DNA of 64,000 nt from Hofstenia miamia (taxonomy: Eukaryota; Xenacoelomorpha; Acoela; Hofsteniidae). The position numbers and the translations under genes were made by a program. The stretch covers positions 188,210-252,209 of the forward strand of contig CABFPE010000686.1 of NCBI GenBank assembly GCA_900660155.1, written 5' to 3'. Positions 42,601 through 48,634 of this stretch are shown here, piece by piece. Within the stretch, counting starts at the first letter, position 1. The number at the start of each line of letters is the position of its first letter. The notes under the pieces are model-generated. The model was not told where the DNA came from. It saw only the letters and a program-made list of their open reading frames with translations, and did no database searches.

Positions 42601-43128
42601 TTATGAAGTGCAATGAAAAATATCACACCCTTCATATATATTCTTAGAAAAAAATCTGAAAAACGTACATGCATATTTTTTAGAATCAAAACAGCTTTAG
42701 CATTCTAATTTCAAATTTTTCGTCAGAGGTTCCATTTACATTCTACTATACCCATGTGAAAAGGCCGCATCAATATTCTTTTGATTGTACTACTAGAGAA
42801 CATTTGAAAAATTATTCTGCGTCTTTTTAGCCACAAAGGATTCAAAGTAGTTTGCAGTTGTGGCATTAGTGTAATGAAGATCATTACAAAACTAATATGA
42901 GGCCAAACGCACTTAAAGCAAATTTATTGGAGGGACAACATAATGCAGTAGAAATAAAAATATGGGGCAGAATTGTATATATGATTTCTTGCAGGAGATA
43001 GAGTCTATAGAGCTGAAGCAGTTCGCAAAAAATTGGCCTCACTTGCATCTGCACATTACGGCATGGTGGGACCTTCTGTGAACTCTAATTACGTTAGATT
43101 ACTTCGCATGCTACAAACAACCTGTTAA
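1199..43128 (+). CDS. Secreted stereocilin/otoancorin/mesothelin-like repeat protein, 24 exons
   Basis: Host gene threaded by open frame, GT-AG junctions and matching splice phase. Joined exons give 1,261 residues with the short forms of exons 14 and 22, or up to about 1,301 with the long forms. The product opens with Met-Leu-Lys and a hydrophobic core (LLLICLFL), a signal peptide. The rest is helical and leucine-rich with recurring blocks such as LTAADFDQLG, MTQSDFDTLGTFICDAP, LTREQITSLGHSLC and MVPEQIVAFTPSQW. This pattern is typical of stereocilin, otoancorin and mesothelin, large extracellular proteins predicted to form ARM-like superhelices. The C-terminus (MLQTTC) lacks an obvious hydrophobic GPI tail, so secretion is inferred. 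An AATAAA lies about 60 bp after the stop. Family assignment is by motif style only, without a database search; the gene structure is firmer than the name. Confidence 0.8.
1278..1361 (+). CDS. Exon 2 of the stereocilin-like gene
   Basis: Follows a TATTTAG acceptor and starts in phase 1. Encodes DFSSSFVKRSTNSTFDRN and onward, a Ser/Thr-rich stretch just after the signal peptide with one N-glycosylation sequon (NST). Ends in phase 1 before a 44-bp intron. Confidence 0.65.
1406..1433 (+). CDS. Exon 3: 28-bp micro-exon
   Basis: Lies between TTTTTAG and GTATAA. It encodes YPSSQFAE plus split codons and is the only way I found to carry the phase-1 end of exon 2 into exon 4, which requires phase 2. 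The introns on either side are 44 and 40 bp. Confidence 0.6.
1474..1597 (+). CDS. Exon 4 of the stereocilin-like gene
   Basis: Acceptor AATTTAG, donor GTACGT. One base completes a split codon, then 41 codons (FSSALATVVSDFKLAAENSD and onward, then LPDNILTSTPNIFLASLT). The spacing of Leu/Pro resembles mesothelin-family repeats. Confidence 0.75.
1598..2317 (+). other. Intron 4 (720 bp)
   Basis: AT-rich intron without recognisable repeat or RNA. Confidence 0.6.
2318..2461 (+). CDS. Exon 5 of the stereocilin-like gene
   Basis: Acceptor TTTTTAG, donor GTAAGT, 48 codons in phase 0 (EQSIKSLKLAQVQQILNSDL and onward). Regular Leu spacing fits a helical repeat. Confidence 0.8.
3372..3414. repeat. (TA)n microsatellite
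   Basis: About 21 uninterrupted TA units inside intron 5. Confidence 0.95.
4485..4521. repeat. (TA)n microsatellite
   Basis: About 18 TA units inside intron 5. Confidence 0.95.
5092..5297 (+). CDS. Exon 6 of the stereocilin-like gene
   Basis: Acceptor ATTTTAG. Encodes RSIYQRSEGAQRIVLDSVIK and onward, then LTEEQQSYLNRYLVGAPPSY and LTPDEDLVLKL. It stays open with mixed codon use against an AT-rich background and ends in phase 2 at GTAAGC before a 40-bp intron. Confidence 0.85.
5338..5658 (+). CDS. Exon 7, longest exon of the stereocilin-like gene
   Basis: Acceptor AACTTAG 40 bp after the previous donor. It completes a Leu codon and encodes 106 more codons (VSALYEYPENNWEFRMSKCK and onward; WTHGHAIVENLFNSENLKKS near the end). 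Donor GTATTT, phase 2. Confidence 0.85.
5712..5826 (+). CDS. Exon 8 of the stereocilin-like gene
   Basis: Acceptor TACTTAG after a 53-bp intron, donor GTAATT. One base plus 38 codons (LGSMNKFVTIDLVEDAPEDV and onward), phase 0 at the end. Confidence 0.8.
6303..6497 (+). CDS. Exon 9 of the stereocilin-like gene
   Basis: Acceptor AATTTTAG, donor GTAATT, 65 codons in phase 0. Contains LPESDLRKIGACASALTIGE then IQTFKPEVV, a typical mesothelin-family cadence. An alternative donor at CAG|GTGAAG inside the exon would shorten it by 24 bp, also in frame. Confidence 0.85.
6498..10094 (+). other. Intron 9 (3.6 kb)
   Basis: Contains the MITE at 6681-6898 and a 10-base G run near 8698. The rest is plain AT-rich sequence in which I see no further gene. 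Confidence 0.5.
6681..6898. mobile_element. Tc1/mariner-type MITE, 218 bp
   Basis: The left end (6681-6708) begins TTAAACTCTGTCCCAG and the right end is its reverse complement over 28 bases with one mismatch before the outer AAAG/AAAC divergence. Both sides are flanked by TA, the Tc1/mariner target duplication. There is no coding capacity. Confidence 0.8.
10095..10259 (+). CDS. Exon 10 of the stereocilin-like gene
   Basis: Acceptor CATTTAG, donor GTAGTC, 55 codons in phase 0. Starts SLTAADFDQLGIMLSTLNFR and ends near APARQVIVEK. The LTAxDFxxLG block is a good family-type repeat start. Confidence 0.85.
10260..11146 (+). other. Intron 10 (0.9 kb)
   Basis: AT-rich, with nothing recognisable inside. 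Confidence 0.5.
11147..11344 (+). CDS. Exon 11 of the stereocilin-like gene
   Basis: Acceptor TTCTTTAG, donor GTAAGT (perfect consensus), 66 codons in phase 0 beginning IVTDSVNIGGNIVSLKEILS and ending LTIEWNKFQ. Confidence 0.85.
11345..12612 (+). other. Intron 11 (1.3 kb) with a small G/C hairpin
   Basis: Mostly AT-rich. At 12355-12376 GGGGTTGCA and TGCAACCCC form a perfect 9-bp inverted repeat around a four-G loop. No function is assigned. Confidence 0.5.
12613..12798 (+). CDS. Exon 12 of the stereocilin-like gene
   Basis: Acceptor TATTTTAG, donor GTATGT, 62 codons in phase 0 (LAVFYECYRKQLGENWRLTA and onward). Confidence 0.85.
12905..13041 (+). CDS. Exon 13 of the stereocilin-like gene
   Basis: Acceptor GTTTTAG after a 106-bp intron, donor GTAAGT. 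45 codons plus two bases (AWLLAQQIRKAYSVLYNLQN and onward). Confidence 0.85.
13341..13533 (+). CDS. Exon 14 of the stereocilin-like gene, 5' edge uncertain
   Basis: The 3' edge is clear (CAATATTAC|GTAAGA). Coding includes IREMEGVDKVACNEMIGKMG and ISDRRTGTYYTPGEEQYY. Two acceptors fit the required phase: CAATTTAG at 13340 (used here) and TGAAG at 13265, which would add 25 residues including MDQLYCILMDQF. Neither is preceded by a strong pyrimidine tract. Confidence 0.7.
14094..14350 (+). CDS. Exon 15 of the stereocilin-like gene
   Basis: Acceptor TGATTAG, donor GTATGT. 85 codons plus two bases. Contains MTQSDFDTLGTFICDAPAIV, the clearest family-type repeat in the protein, with a conserved-looking cysteine. 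Confidence 0.88.
14427..14624 (+). CDS. Exon 16 of the stereocilin-like gene
   Basis: Acceptor ATTTTAG after a 76-bp intron. Contains KLTREQITSLGHSLCSVVPK, another repeat start with cysteine, then FVQYAYDDAFEKDLTKRHLS. Ends in phase 2 at TTG|GTAAAT. Confidence 0.87.
15137..16621 (-). mobile_element. 5'-truncated LINE (non-LTR retrotransposon) in antisense
   Basis: On the minus strand the element begins inside the reverse transcriptase and ends in a short 3' UTR with AATAAA and an (ATT)n tail at about 15137-15160. This is a 5'-truncated insertion made by target-primed reverse transcription. It lies antisense to the host gene, which limits interference with splicing. The clade (CR1/L2/Jockey-like) is not decided. 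Confidence 0.85.
15212..16621 (-). CDS. LINE reverse transcriptase, C-terminal part of ORF2
   Basis: About 469 open codons encode a non-LTR reverse transcriptase. The N-terminal fingers contain YRPIAILSRLSIIFERLVF. The first catalytic block is FLDISKAFDRLP (Asp in FLD). The template-grip block reads SGAPQGSVFAVLFFL where LGAPQGSVLGPLLFL is usual. The catalytic YxDD is YVDD in LLYVDDTAIF. After the RT comes a typical LINE C-terminal region (ERFQKRAFKWISSLDYKDAL) and a Cys-containing tail (CDCPRCRKT). The ORF is unbroken, suggesting recent insertion, but endonuclease and the start of the RT are missing, so the copy cannot move by itself. The first residues, before the conserved TSYRPIA block, may not be native frame. 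Confidence 0.88.
   Translation of the reverse strand: MLIFVWGIKLHLLSRITFPSSQVTSYRPIAILSRLSIIFERLVFRYVFPKIRHLISSSQHGNLPGRSTITNLLTLIENCYFHSDSNDPGCIIFLDISKAFDRLPHSILLDKLRLFGFDVDFIELFQSYLTNRHQCVKINSSISSPVPVTSGAPQGSVFAVLFFLVAINDLPHSVLNSSCLLYVDDTAIFDFGWSFASNIFSDLEHLSTWSSVNHLDFSTTKTCGISFSVAPPSDLPLPVNFAPHHTHLGVQLAANLNWTGHVSLRLRKANSSLFALFRNVPFNTSSAVKLSLFKSIPRAILLYASPCWWPSRALFHSMERFQKRAFKWISSLDYKDALLKFSTLPLSLYFHACDLLLFNRLLTRKLDLDPFDFIKFSNSCCTRSDDVVTFSIRRTKKHRTLHSFFNRACTAANYILTRNPPTAIDFFSPPPSFKKSLMAFLFAEPFSDFAYSSICSYFISCDCPRCRKT
17060..17199 (+). CDS. Exon 17 of the stereocilin-like gene
   Basis: Acceptor AATTTTTAG. One base completes Trp with the previous exon, then 46 codons (FRGISQRQQNDIFSCYMSMT and onward; SIGADSFYDIRITS). 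Ends in phase 1 at CAG|GTTCTT. It is required by phase: exon 16 ends in phase 2 and exon 18 needs phase 1. Confidence 0.75.
17200..20379 (+). other. Intron 17 (3.2 kb)
   Basis: Contains an unexplained open stretch at 17854-18009, a 70-bp segment (17690-17755) that recurs near 28713-28775, and hAT-like copy B at its 3' end. Confidence 0.5.
19191..19871. mobile_element. Non-autonomous hAT-like element, copy B (inverted)
   Basis: Reverse complement of copy A near the window start. It begins TAGTGTTG followed by TCAGGTCAGG motifs and ends near GTGCAGGTAAGCTCATTA. It carries an extra stretch near 19485-19570 relative to copy A, where copy A has an N. The right boundary is approximate. Confidence 0.55.
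20380..20570 (+). CDS. Exon 18 of the stereocilin-like gene
   Basis: Acceptor TTGTTGTAG, donor GTGAGT. Two bases complete Val, then 63 codons (FKEDVHHIVCSEVHILDAGN; WSLTELELMSDRDLTRCIEY; LTQQQRLTLKSKIER). The SLTELxxMSDRDLxRCIExFG block is family-like. Confidence 0.87.
20590..21688. repeat. Allelic/overlap duplication, first copy
   Basis: Nearly identical to 21690-22677, separated only by the N at 21689. This copy has two insertions: 79 positions at 20856-20934 (including an N) and a 32-bp palindrome at 21587-21618. Together they account for the whole length difference of 111. Confidence 0.85.
21380..21650. mobile_element. hAT-like terminal region with CGGATC/CCCGACCCGA repeats
   Basis: Runs of CGGATC-type and CCCGA/TCGGG motifs in an AT-rich setting, including a perfect palindrome at 21591-21616 (AACCCGACCCGA, two T, then its complement). 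Such subterminal repeats are typical of hAT-like non-autonomous elements. Ends are not defined. Similar motifs recur at 22405-22620, 22815-22870 and 24825-24895. Confidence 0.4.
21690..22677. repeat. Allelic/overlap duplication, second copy
   Basis: Second copy of 20590-21688, lacking the 79-position and 32-bp insertions. It differs by few substitutions, as expected for two haplotypes. Confidence 0.85.
24820..24900. mobile_element. hAT-like terminal fragment with TCGGGT motifs
   Basis: Contains paired TCGGGTAACCGA and CCGATTTCGGG motifs like those at 21580-21620. A remnant of the same family, boundaries unknown. Confidence 0.35.
25604..26003. mobile_element. hAT-type MITE, 400 bp, with GATTTAAATC palindromes
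   Basis: Starts CAGTGTTGGT and ends ACCAACACTT, a 10-bp terminal inverted repeat with one mismatch. It is flanked by GTCGTTCG and GTCGTTTG, an 8-bp target duplication with one mismatch, as hAT transposases make. The palindrome GATTTAAATC and variants are repeated just inside both ends, probably as transposase binding sites. No ORF. Confidence 0.8.
25704..26622. repeat. Second overlap duplication, first copy
   Basis: Matches 27062-27972 almost base for base and includes the right part of the hAT MITE and the palindromic MITE. It differs after the distal (TA)n tract, where this copy continues into a LINE fragment. Confidence 0.85.
26310..26602. mobile_element. Palindromic MITE inside a (TA)n tract
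   Basis: The left end ATAGATACGCTCTGTAC and the right end, read in reverse (ATAAGATACGCTGTGTAC), are inverted repeats followed by GATTTTT on both sides. The unit GATACGCxxTGTAC recurs about six times inside. (TA)n tracts abut both ends, consistent with insertion into a TA microsatellite with TA target duplication. No coding capacity. Confidence 0.65.
26640..27060 (+). pseudogene. LINE endonuclease (APE-type) fragment
   Basis: Encodes SLEQLVFSPT, LLDLVLCFHPDYLFDISAIP and KLSDHSFVRF. These are the C-terminal blocks of LINE apurinic-type endonucleases: the Leu-Asp-Leu-Val-Leu strand and the catalytic SDH. The frame shifts after the SDH block (into AARFNSDFLSLNAALSSLLL) and the fragment stops at the N at 27061. 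It is absent from the allelic copy downstream. It may belong to the same family as the LINE at 15.2-16.6 kb; that link is inference. Confidence 0.75.
27062..27972. repeat. Second overlap duplication, second copy
   Basis: Begins immediately after the N at 27061 and repeats 25704-26622, including the palindromic MITE (about 27668-27960). It continues into AT-rich intron instead of the LINE fragment. Confidence 0.85.
28525..28595. other. 71-N assembly gap with the same 30-bp flank on both sides
   Basis: The sequence GAGCCATTAATAATAGTTGA and following bases occurs both directly before (28495-28524) and directly after (28598-28627) the gap. The gap is therefore probably a failed overlap of two contigs, not missing sequence. 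Confidence 0.8.
29667..29864 (-). pseudogene. Unrecognised protein-like remnant
   Basis: An open minus-strand stretch of about 65 codons reads like real protein (for example FKQRQKKLAITANKALQDYQ) with mixed amino acids, unlike the surrounding AT-rich shadow frames. Upstream on the same strand other frames also look protein-like (YDENCNEIFKHKGSLKIPK). Possibly a decayed transposon ORF; I do not recognise the family. Confidence 0.3.
29768..30483. repeat. Third duplication, segment X, first copy
   Basis: About 716 bp repeated at 32219-32934 with almost no differences. It contains short open frames that I could not assign. Confidence 0.85.
31746..31898 (+). CDS. Exon 19 of the stereocilin-like gene
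   Basis: Acceptor AATTTTTAG, donor CAG|GTAGGC, 51 codons in phase 0 (IFVGFGNIKPEYFVQMENIA; ALTMNERELRELNLQNWEAI; ends MWNWQHWQ). Confidence 0.87.
31997..32139 (+). CDS. Exon 20 of the stereocilin-like gene
   Basis: Acceptor AATTTTAG after a 98-bp intron, donor CTA|GTAAGA. 47 codons plus two bases (REYIFDNIQRRHNLFAASMK; IKALGEFFCGMSANDIAKVS). The LGEFFCGMSANDI block is family-like. A near-identical copy lies at 33036-33178. Confidence 0.87.
32219..32934. repeat. Third duplication, segment X, second copy (misplaced)
   Basis: Copy of 29768-30483 joined without an N at 32219/32220, where two or three bases are shared, and ended by the N at 32935. Its position inside the intron after exon 20 breaks the order seen at the first copy. 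Confidence 0.8.
32936..33258. repeat. Third duplication, segment Y, second copy
   Basis: Repeats 31897-32219, starting with the last two bases of exon 19 and including the whole of exon 20. It then continues with the true downstream intron. Confidence 0.85.
33036..33178 (+). CDS. Duplicate of exon 20, probably an assembly artefact
   Basis: Same length and splice sites as 31997-32139, with one synonymous difference noticed (Ala GCA to GCC). Exon 20 starts in phase 0 and ends in phase 2, so two copies in a row would break the frame. A real tandem exon is therefore unlikely; these are two alleles of one exon. Confidence 0.6.
33259..34024 (+). other. Intron 20, unique part
   Basis: AT-rich and without recognisable features apart from the duplicated segments described separately. 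Confidence 0.5.
34025..34170 (+). CDS. Exon 21 of the stereocilin-like gene
   Basis: Acceptor TTCTTTTTAG. One base completes Tyr, then 48 codons (DVAYHVGRLTSCRPDQLKVM; VIILGSLL). Ends in phase 1 at CTCG|GTAAAA. Confidence 0.87.
34171..35071 (+). other. Intron 21 (0.9 kb)
   Basis: Carries short repeats of ACAGACTGGGAA / ACAGTCTGGGAA type near 34250-34310. Otherwise AT-rich. Confidence 0.5.
35072..35196 (+). CDS. Exon 22 of the stereocilin-like gene, 5' edge uncertain
   Basis: Acceptor GGTATTTTAG at 35071 (used). A second AG at 35026 is also phase-compatible and would add 15 residues (YKITFTIPTHNGIL). Coding continues GMSASQFERLIPIGDKSEPQ and VIPLIPYETLQ to donor CAG|GTACAA, phase 0. Confidence 0.8.
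35240..35405 (+). CDS. Exon 23 of the stereocilin-like gene
   Basis: Acceptor AAATTTAG after a 43-bp intron. Encodes LLNLRFFESMVPEQIVAFTP then SQWHHMYHRQAAAAMDIWFA and LQGFVDS. Ends in phase 1 at AGTG|GTATGA. Unspliced read-through would stop after GMIL, a possible alternative C-terminus. Confidence 0.85.
41558..42697 (+). mobile_element. Tc1/mariner-family DNA transposon, degenerate
   Basis: Begins at a TA with CAGTGCAGG. Inner terminal repeats match: AAATATGCATTTACGTTTTC at about 41575 against AAATATGCATGTACGTTTTT read in reverse from about 42678. The outermost bases have diverged, so the ends are approximate. It encloses a transposase pseudogene. Confidence 0.7.
41642..42423 (+). pseudogene. 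Tc1-like transposase pseudogene
   Basis: The start reads MDKINDLSKAKKAKIVEFLS, the N-terminal helix-turn-helix of Tc1-type transposases. It continues with WNDEMRVTFNGPDGWARV (first catalytic Asp), RRPQRGGGIIIWAVV, KFMFMHDSTLSHAS (second Asp), WPASSPDLSPIENF (third catalytic position) and a C-terminal GVHICK before a stop at 42421-42423. Several in-frame stops and frame changes interrupt it, for example just after DVER and after WARVGY. It is dead. The order and spacing of the motifs leave little doubt about the family. Confidence 0.85.
42995..43128 (+). CDS. Exon 24: terminal exon of the stereocilin-like gene
   Basis: Acceptor TTCTTGCAG, phase 1, completing Gly with exon 23. Encodes DRVYRAEAVRKKLASLASAH, then MVGPSVNSNYVRLLRMLQTT and a final Cys before TAA at 43126. 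It is placed in this gene by phase match, coding character and the poly(A) signal just downstream. Confidence 0.75.
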
Positions 43129-43187
43129 CAGTCTGGTTATAATTTGTTTTAAGCTTTCTATTTTTAATTAGATGTAAACGATAGTAC

Positions 43188-43193
43188 AATAAA
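43188..43193 (+). terminator. Poly(A) signal AATAAA
   Basis: Canonical hexamer about 60 bp after the stop codon of the stereocilin-like gene. Confidence 0.65.
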
Positions 43194-43199
43194 GTCATA

Positions 43200-46100
43200 T
43201 TTTTACATGTGTTGAACTTTTACACTTTCTAACCAGAAAAAGCATAAATATTTTGTATTGAGCCATTTTCAATTATTTGTCTTGAAGCAAGACTCAATAC
43301 AAGGCCGATTCGGGCTAATGTTTTGCAATGTGAAACATACAGATATAACTTTTAAAGTTTTAATTGATAGAAACAATCAAGGACTTCGCAATAGTTATTA
43401 TATATCACTAAAGAAGTGTGTAAACTGTTTTAGAAACTGATACGATATAATAGATTTATTGACATAATAGTAACATCATTACAAAATTAAGCTCATAAGA
43501 CAAAAAACTGCATGTAAAATTTAAAACATTCCAAATAAATATTAAGAAATGTGTTATAGTGACAAAAGTTTTCGCATTTTCTTGATTATTTGGAATTTCT
43601 GACTCGTAGATAAGCCTTCATTCGTTCTTTTCTTAAATCCTTTAAGGAAGCAGTTTGACAATTTCTGAGACACTAGCATGATTATCAAATGCAAAGCACA
43701 ATTGATCATAAATATTGAGAAATTGTCGTATAAGTTTATTCGGACATTTAATAGTGAATTCCATCACTATTCATAAATGCATTCCTTCATATAATTCCTA
43801 AGTAATTGTAATTTCAGCCGATGAGTAAAATATCTTGCAATTTAGAAAAGCTTTCATCATATAGAAGGAATTAATAGTCTTTTTGGGAGAGACTATACTT
43901 ACAAGTAAATCCCAGTTTACAATGCAGTCATTTTGATTGGAATGCAACCAATTAATCATGTTGTAAATTTGCAGAAGAAACACATTTGCCTTACTTTACA
44001 TAAAGAACTTGATTGTTTGCATAAATTTAGACTAGGAGCAACCAGGAAAACAGAAAGAGTATTTCGAGGACAAAAAAATCTTAGGACTTTAATCATCGTG
44101 GAATTATCATTCAAATGGCGACAACATTCTTCAATATGGGGGAATAACCTCCTAATTTGAATAACTTCATAAATAAATTTAATCAGAAAAATTTCAAAAC
44201 TCATTATAGTTTCAAAGATTTTAATGAGTTACTAACAAAATAAAATTGTTTGAAATCTAAAATTTAGTCTTATGCTTGATAATTTTTTTCAACCGAGTCA
44301 ACATCGGTTCACAGACATAGTCAAGGGGGCTACAAGTGTTGTCAAACAATATCACCCTACACTGGATCTTGGATCATTCTCAGATCTCAGCAGCTTGATC
44401 CATTTTTAACAGTTTCATTATAGTAAAAATTTCGATTTTATCAATTTATCAATATAAATTTAATACAAATTTGCACCACACAATTTCACAACAATAAAAA
44501 TTGTTCACACTGTATATAATTGTTCCAGACTTTTCAGAAATATTAACAAAAAACACTAAAAATCTTAGCTCTCACCTCACCCCTAATTGATAGTTAATTA
44601 GAGAAATTTTAGATATATCAACATCAACAGTAATAAACACATCAATTATTAATGGTAGGTACGTAATATACATTTTTCACAAACCACTTCTGAAGGTCTC
44701 TGTATATATATAAATACTATTGCGACGTCCTCGGGAACAATGATATACTAATCGTACTATATTAACTTAAAATTGCCGACATTTGACATTTAAAATGGAC
44801 AGAAATGCAATTAATTGCTGTACTTGACACTAGGTGCACTATATCCATTAAGAAAGCCTAATTGCATATTTAGCATCCATAAATCACTAAGTTATCTCAT
44901 TTAATGCGAATGTTACCATCACCAATTCACACTTAATTAGGTTTAGTAGATCCATTCGCTTAGTTTATGACGTCAATAACATGTATAATTAATTAAATGT
45001 TACACATAGTATATTTACTGTTAATACATTTAATATTTAGAATTATGAAGGTTTCTGTTTTTGTCGTATAATTTGTGGGTAAATATTTATGATATTTTTT
45101 AACTTGCGATTGAAGGTGAAATTTGTGCACATCAGCAAAGCCAAAATCAATATTTCAACATTGAGATGATTTGAATTTGAACAGGCATATTGGTCAACTA
45201 AAAGACATAATCTACGTTAATCCTAAACAGCCGAAGCATTTCTTACAATTTAAGATGGTTTATATTGAAAAACACTTATAACTCACTAAATAATAAAGAT
45301 ATCTCAAATCTGAGAGTAGTACTGGTTAGAGAACAATCTCTTCTTTCATTTTTATGACTAATTCGTAAGCCTGCTCGAATCTAGAGTAATTGTGGCTGTT
45401 ATAAATTTTAGAATGTTTTATTATCTGAACAATACGTATAGGAAAAATTTGAATGTTTTGTAAAAATCGAATTTTCAATTGAAAAAATTTCCATATTTAA
45501 GTGTACGTCAAGCACCCGAATAATTTTTATGAAGAATTTTCACTATAACATAGAAGCATACTCACACATAGATGTGTCCAAATCCCAGAATTCCTAAATT
45601 TCCCAATAGGCTTAGCGGAAATTGCATGAGAATGTAAACAAAACGGCTGGTGACTTTAACAGCAAAATAGGTTGTTTGGGCTTAATGCGTAAGCTAAAGA
45701 TTAAAATTAACAATTTGTATTAAGAAAAACTAAATGAAATTTAGATTGGATAATTTCTATTGTTTATGAGGTTCCCTTCTGCTAAATGTGTACATTTATA
45801 TTTTGCGTTAAGAACCTCTTTGTGAATGCTTGACATTTTGCACAACACTTCGCTAAGTGGCTTAATTGAATGCTTCTAAGCTCTTTGTAATGCCTTTGTT
45901 GTGTTCATTTTCACCTAAGGTATTGAAATACATTAAAACAATAATTTCACTCGGATGAGTCATCTCAATGCTTCTTTACATTCGCATTCATGTACAGCAT
46001 GGTTGTTTAAGTTAACACGTATAAAAATTCATTTTTATATTTAAGAAACTCGTACCTTCACAACCAATCCAATTTCAAATGTGGTATAAACTAGAATAAG

Positions 46101-46900
46101 ATTTTTGAGGGATAAAAAATTGAGTTACTCATGTTTCGAACTTTTGAATTTCATACATTCTCCACTAAAATTGACATTTCACATTGTGCTGTACTAACGT
46201 TTATTAGTTGTTGGATTAAACGTACTTCAATATTGTGCATTAGCCCTTTCACAACGGATTTTATTCTTTATAAATGAAAATTAATATAAAGTTCATTTTT
46301 CTTAAATCTATTTTAAAAACTTTTTTCCAATTAAAACTTTAATTTTTTTAATTATAATTTTGTTATTTGACAGACATTTCCCATTAGTATTTTAGGCTGG
46401 GACATATGTATCCCAACAGTCTTATTGAAGATGACTGTAGAAAAATACAATTACCTCCTGTTTTATTATGATTACATGCTTACATGGGATACAAAACACT
46501 GGAATGCATATGAGAAATGAAAAAATTATTTACTGCTTGTTAATATTATGATTACATGTGATATAATGCAAAGCATTTAATGCTATTGGGAGTTATGCAT
46601 CCCATTCTTAAAAATAACTAAAAAAATTGCTAGTTTATGAATTATGATGCACTAGCAAGTAATAGTCTTTCTTACATGATACACATGTTGATTTATAAAA
46701 ACTATGTTGAAAAATTGGATAACAGAATGATCATAAATAGGGGAAAATAGTCTGAAATACTGAATACCGAGTAAACGAAAATCTCAATGCACAGCAACAT
46801 ACTGATAGAGATCCAACTTTTTTACTCAGCAGATAAGATTTGTACATCTGGGATTTTCGGATTCGCAATATGAAGAGATTCCTTTTACATGACATGTAGG
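43200..46900. other. Intergenic AT-rich stretch
   Basis: No coding exon, RNA gene or repeat family recognised. The short open frames lack motifs and codon character. Confidence 0.5.
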
Positions 46901-46921
46901 ATTCCTCTAGCAATGACTTTA

Positions 46922-47090
46922 GCAGTGGCGTTGGAACACATTTTGATTAGGGGTGGGGGTCAAGTTGCATATATTACCTAGTACTTAACTAATTAAGATG
47001 ATTTCTTGCTGTTTGAATTACAAAATTTAGTGAGTCTTTTTATAAAAGTTTTACTTTAGGGGGAGCAACTGTCTCGCGCTTCCGCTGAAT
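46922..47090. mobile_element. Possible small hAT remnant
   Basis: CAGTGGCGTTGGAAC at the left and GCGCTTCCGCTG at the right are loosely inverted (CAGTGGCG against CAGCGGAAGCGC), with GGGG-rich stretches inside. No target duplication seen. Confidence 0.3.
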
Positions 47091-47436
47091 CGAATTATGT
47101 GACGTTCGTTCCGTGCTTACTCTGCTTTATCTTCTTTTGGCTGTCCACATATATTAATCAGAACTATATCTAAAACTTTGGGTCAAAAAATGGACATAAG
47201 ATTTTTAATTGTTGAGCTATCGAGAATTTTCATCATCCATTAGGTGCCAAATTAGTCAATTTTTCAATAAACACAAAAATTTTCTCTACTAGTACATTTA
47301 TTTAAATGCTGTGACCTAGAAATTTTTGTCTATGGTTATCTATCAATTTGTGAGAGTTGATGAAATTTGGTGAAAAAATGAGGGACAAGTATGATTTTAT
47401 GGAAACCCCTCTAATATGGCAAATTAGATCTATGTA

Positions 47437-47440
<4 letters not shown>

Positions 47441-47479
<39 letters not shown>
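47441..47479. repeat. (TA)n microsatellite
   Basis: About 19 TA units. Confidence 0.95.
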
Positions 47480-47482
<3 letters not shown>

Positions 47483-48634
47483 AGCTTGAGCATTTCTTAT
47501 TTTCTTTGAATAAAAATAAAGTTAAATGCACTACGCTTTCTTTTCGACAGAGGCAAATGATGCTTTTGACATAAATGTAAAGTAGGAATAAGTTTTGGTT
47601 AAGTTTGTAAATGAAGAATAAATTTAAAGGTAATGTTCTCAATTGTTTCGTCTGAGACTAATCGGAGACATATTGTTATGTTGTATTGTCTGACACAATC
47701 AGGGATGGGTGATAAATACCGCTTGATATAAAAACAGCATGTATCAGTTTTATTAAATTAATTTGCTTTTTTCAAGCAGGATTACATCAAATCAAATTGT
47801 GCTTGTTTTGCCAGCTTTAGTATAGTGCATAGCTCCTCATGCCCGAAACTCAAAAAACTTCTGCATACTTGTAGAAACTGCTTACTAAAAAGTATGAATT
47901 TAGTTTAGTCAATAAATGTAAGCTAAAATTACCTTGAAAGACAGTATTGTTAAAACGCAAATTTCGCCAAAGATGGGCAATTCTAAGAAATGTTGGTTAT
48001 TATCTAAATCAATGTGACTACGAGACAATAGTTTCAGATTTTTTTTAAAATGTATACATTGATTGTATTGGGTCCAGGGATGGGTAATATCGTGCTATTT
48101 CTATAAATATCATCTCAATCTGGTATTTGCATAATAAATTATGTTATTTTTGATATTCTTAAAAAATCGTATAAATCCTTTCAAAATTTGTATTTTACGA
48201 AAAAAATTTTTCATATTGCTTCAAAACAAAATAAAGTTGTGTATATTCGCCGCATTTTAGGGACTTCAGAAGCTGGTAATGAAATTGTTATATATTCTTC
48301 AACAGACCAGTTTATAAAATGTCATTGGAAATAACTTTTTTATATTTTATAAAAAATATGGATTTAGTCCATTTATTTATAATCCGTGAATTTATAACTT
48401 TGCAAAACCAAGAACAGAGATTTTGACAAAAATATTTTAAAGAACTGTGATTGAGTTCTCACAGAATATTGAAACAGGAAATCGTGAAAAGCAGCAAAAT
48501 TTGGTTCAAAATTCAAATGATTAACATTGAAATATTGTAAATTTATAAATATTATTTAAATAATTTATTTTGGTATGAATTTAAAAATGTGAAAGAATCT
48601 ATTATATTGTTACCAGAGTTAGAATTCTCCGATT

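Larger units (their letters stand above)
35406..42994 (+). other. Intron 23 (7.6 kb)
   Basis: Hosts the Tc1 fossil at 41.6-42.7 kb and an open segment at 37947-38097 with good splice-like borders but the wrong phase. Long parts (38200-41400) are AT-rich with nothing I can name except a C homopolymer near 41419. Confidence 0.5.

Noticed and set aside
43933-44204. Overlapping 75- and 82-codon frames on both strands
   Set aside because: No motif and no gene context; each mirrors the other.
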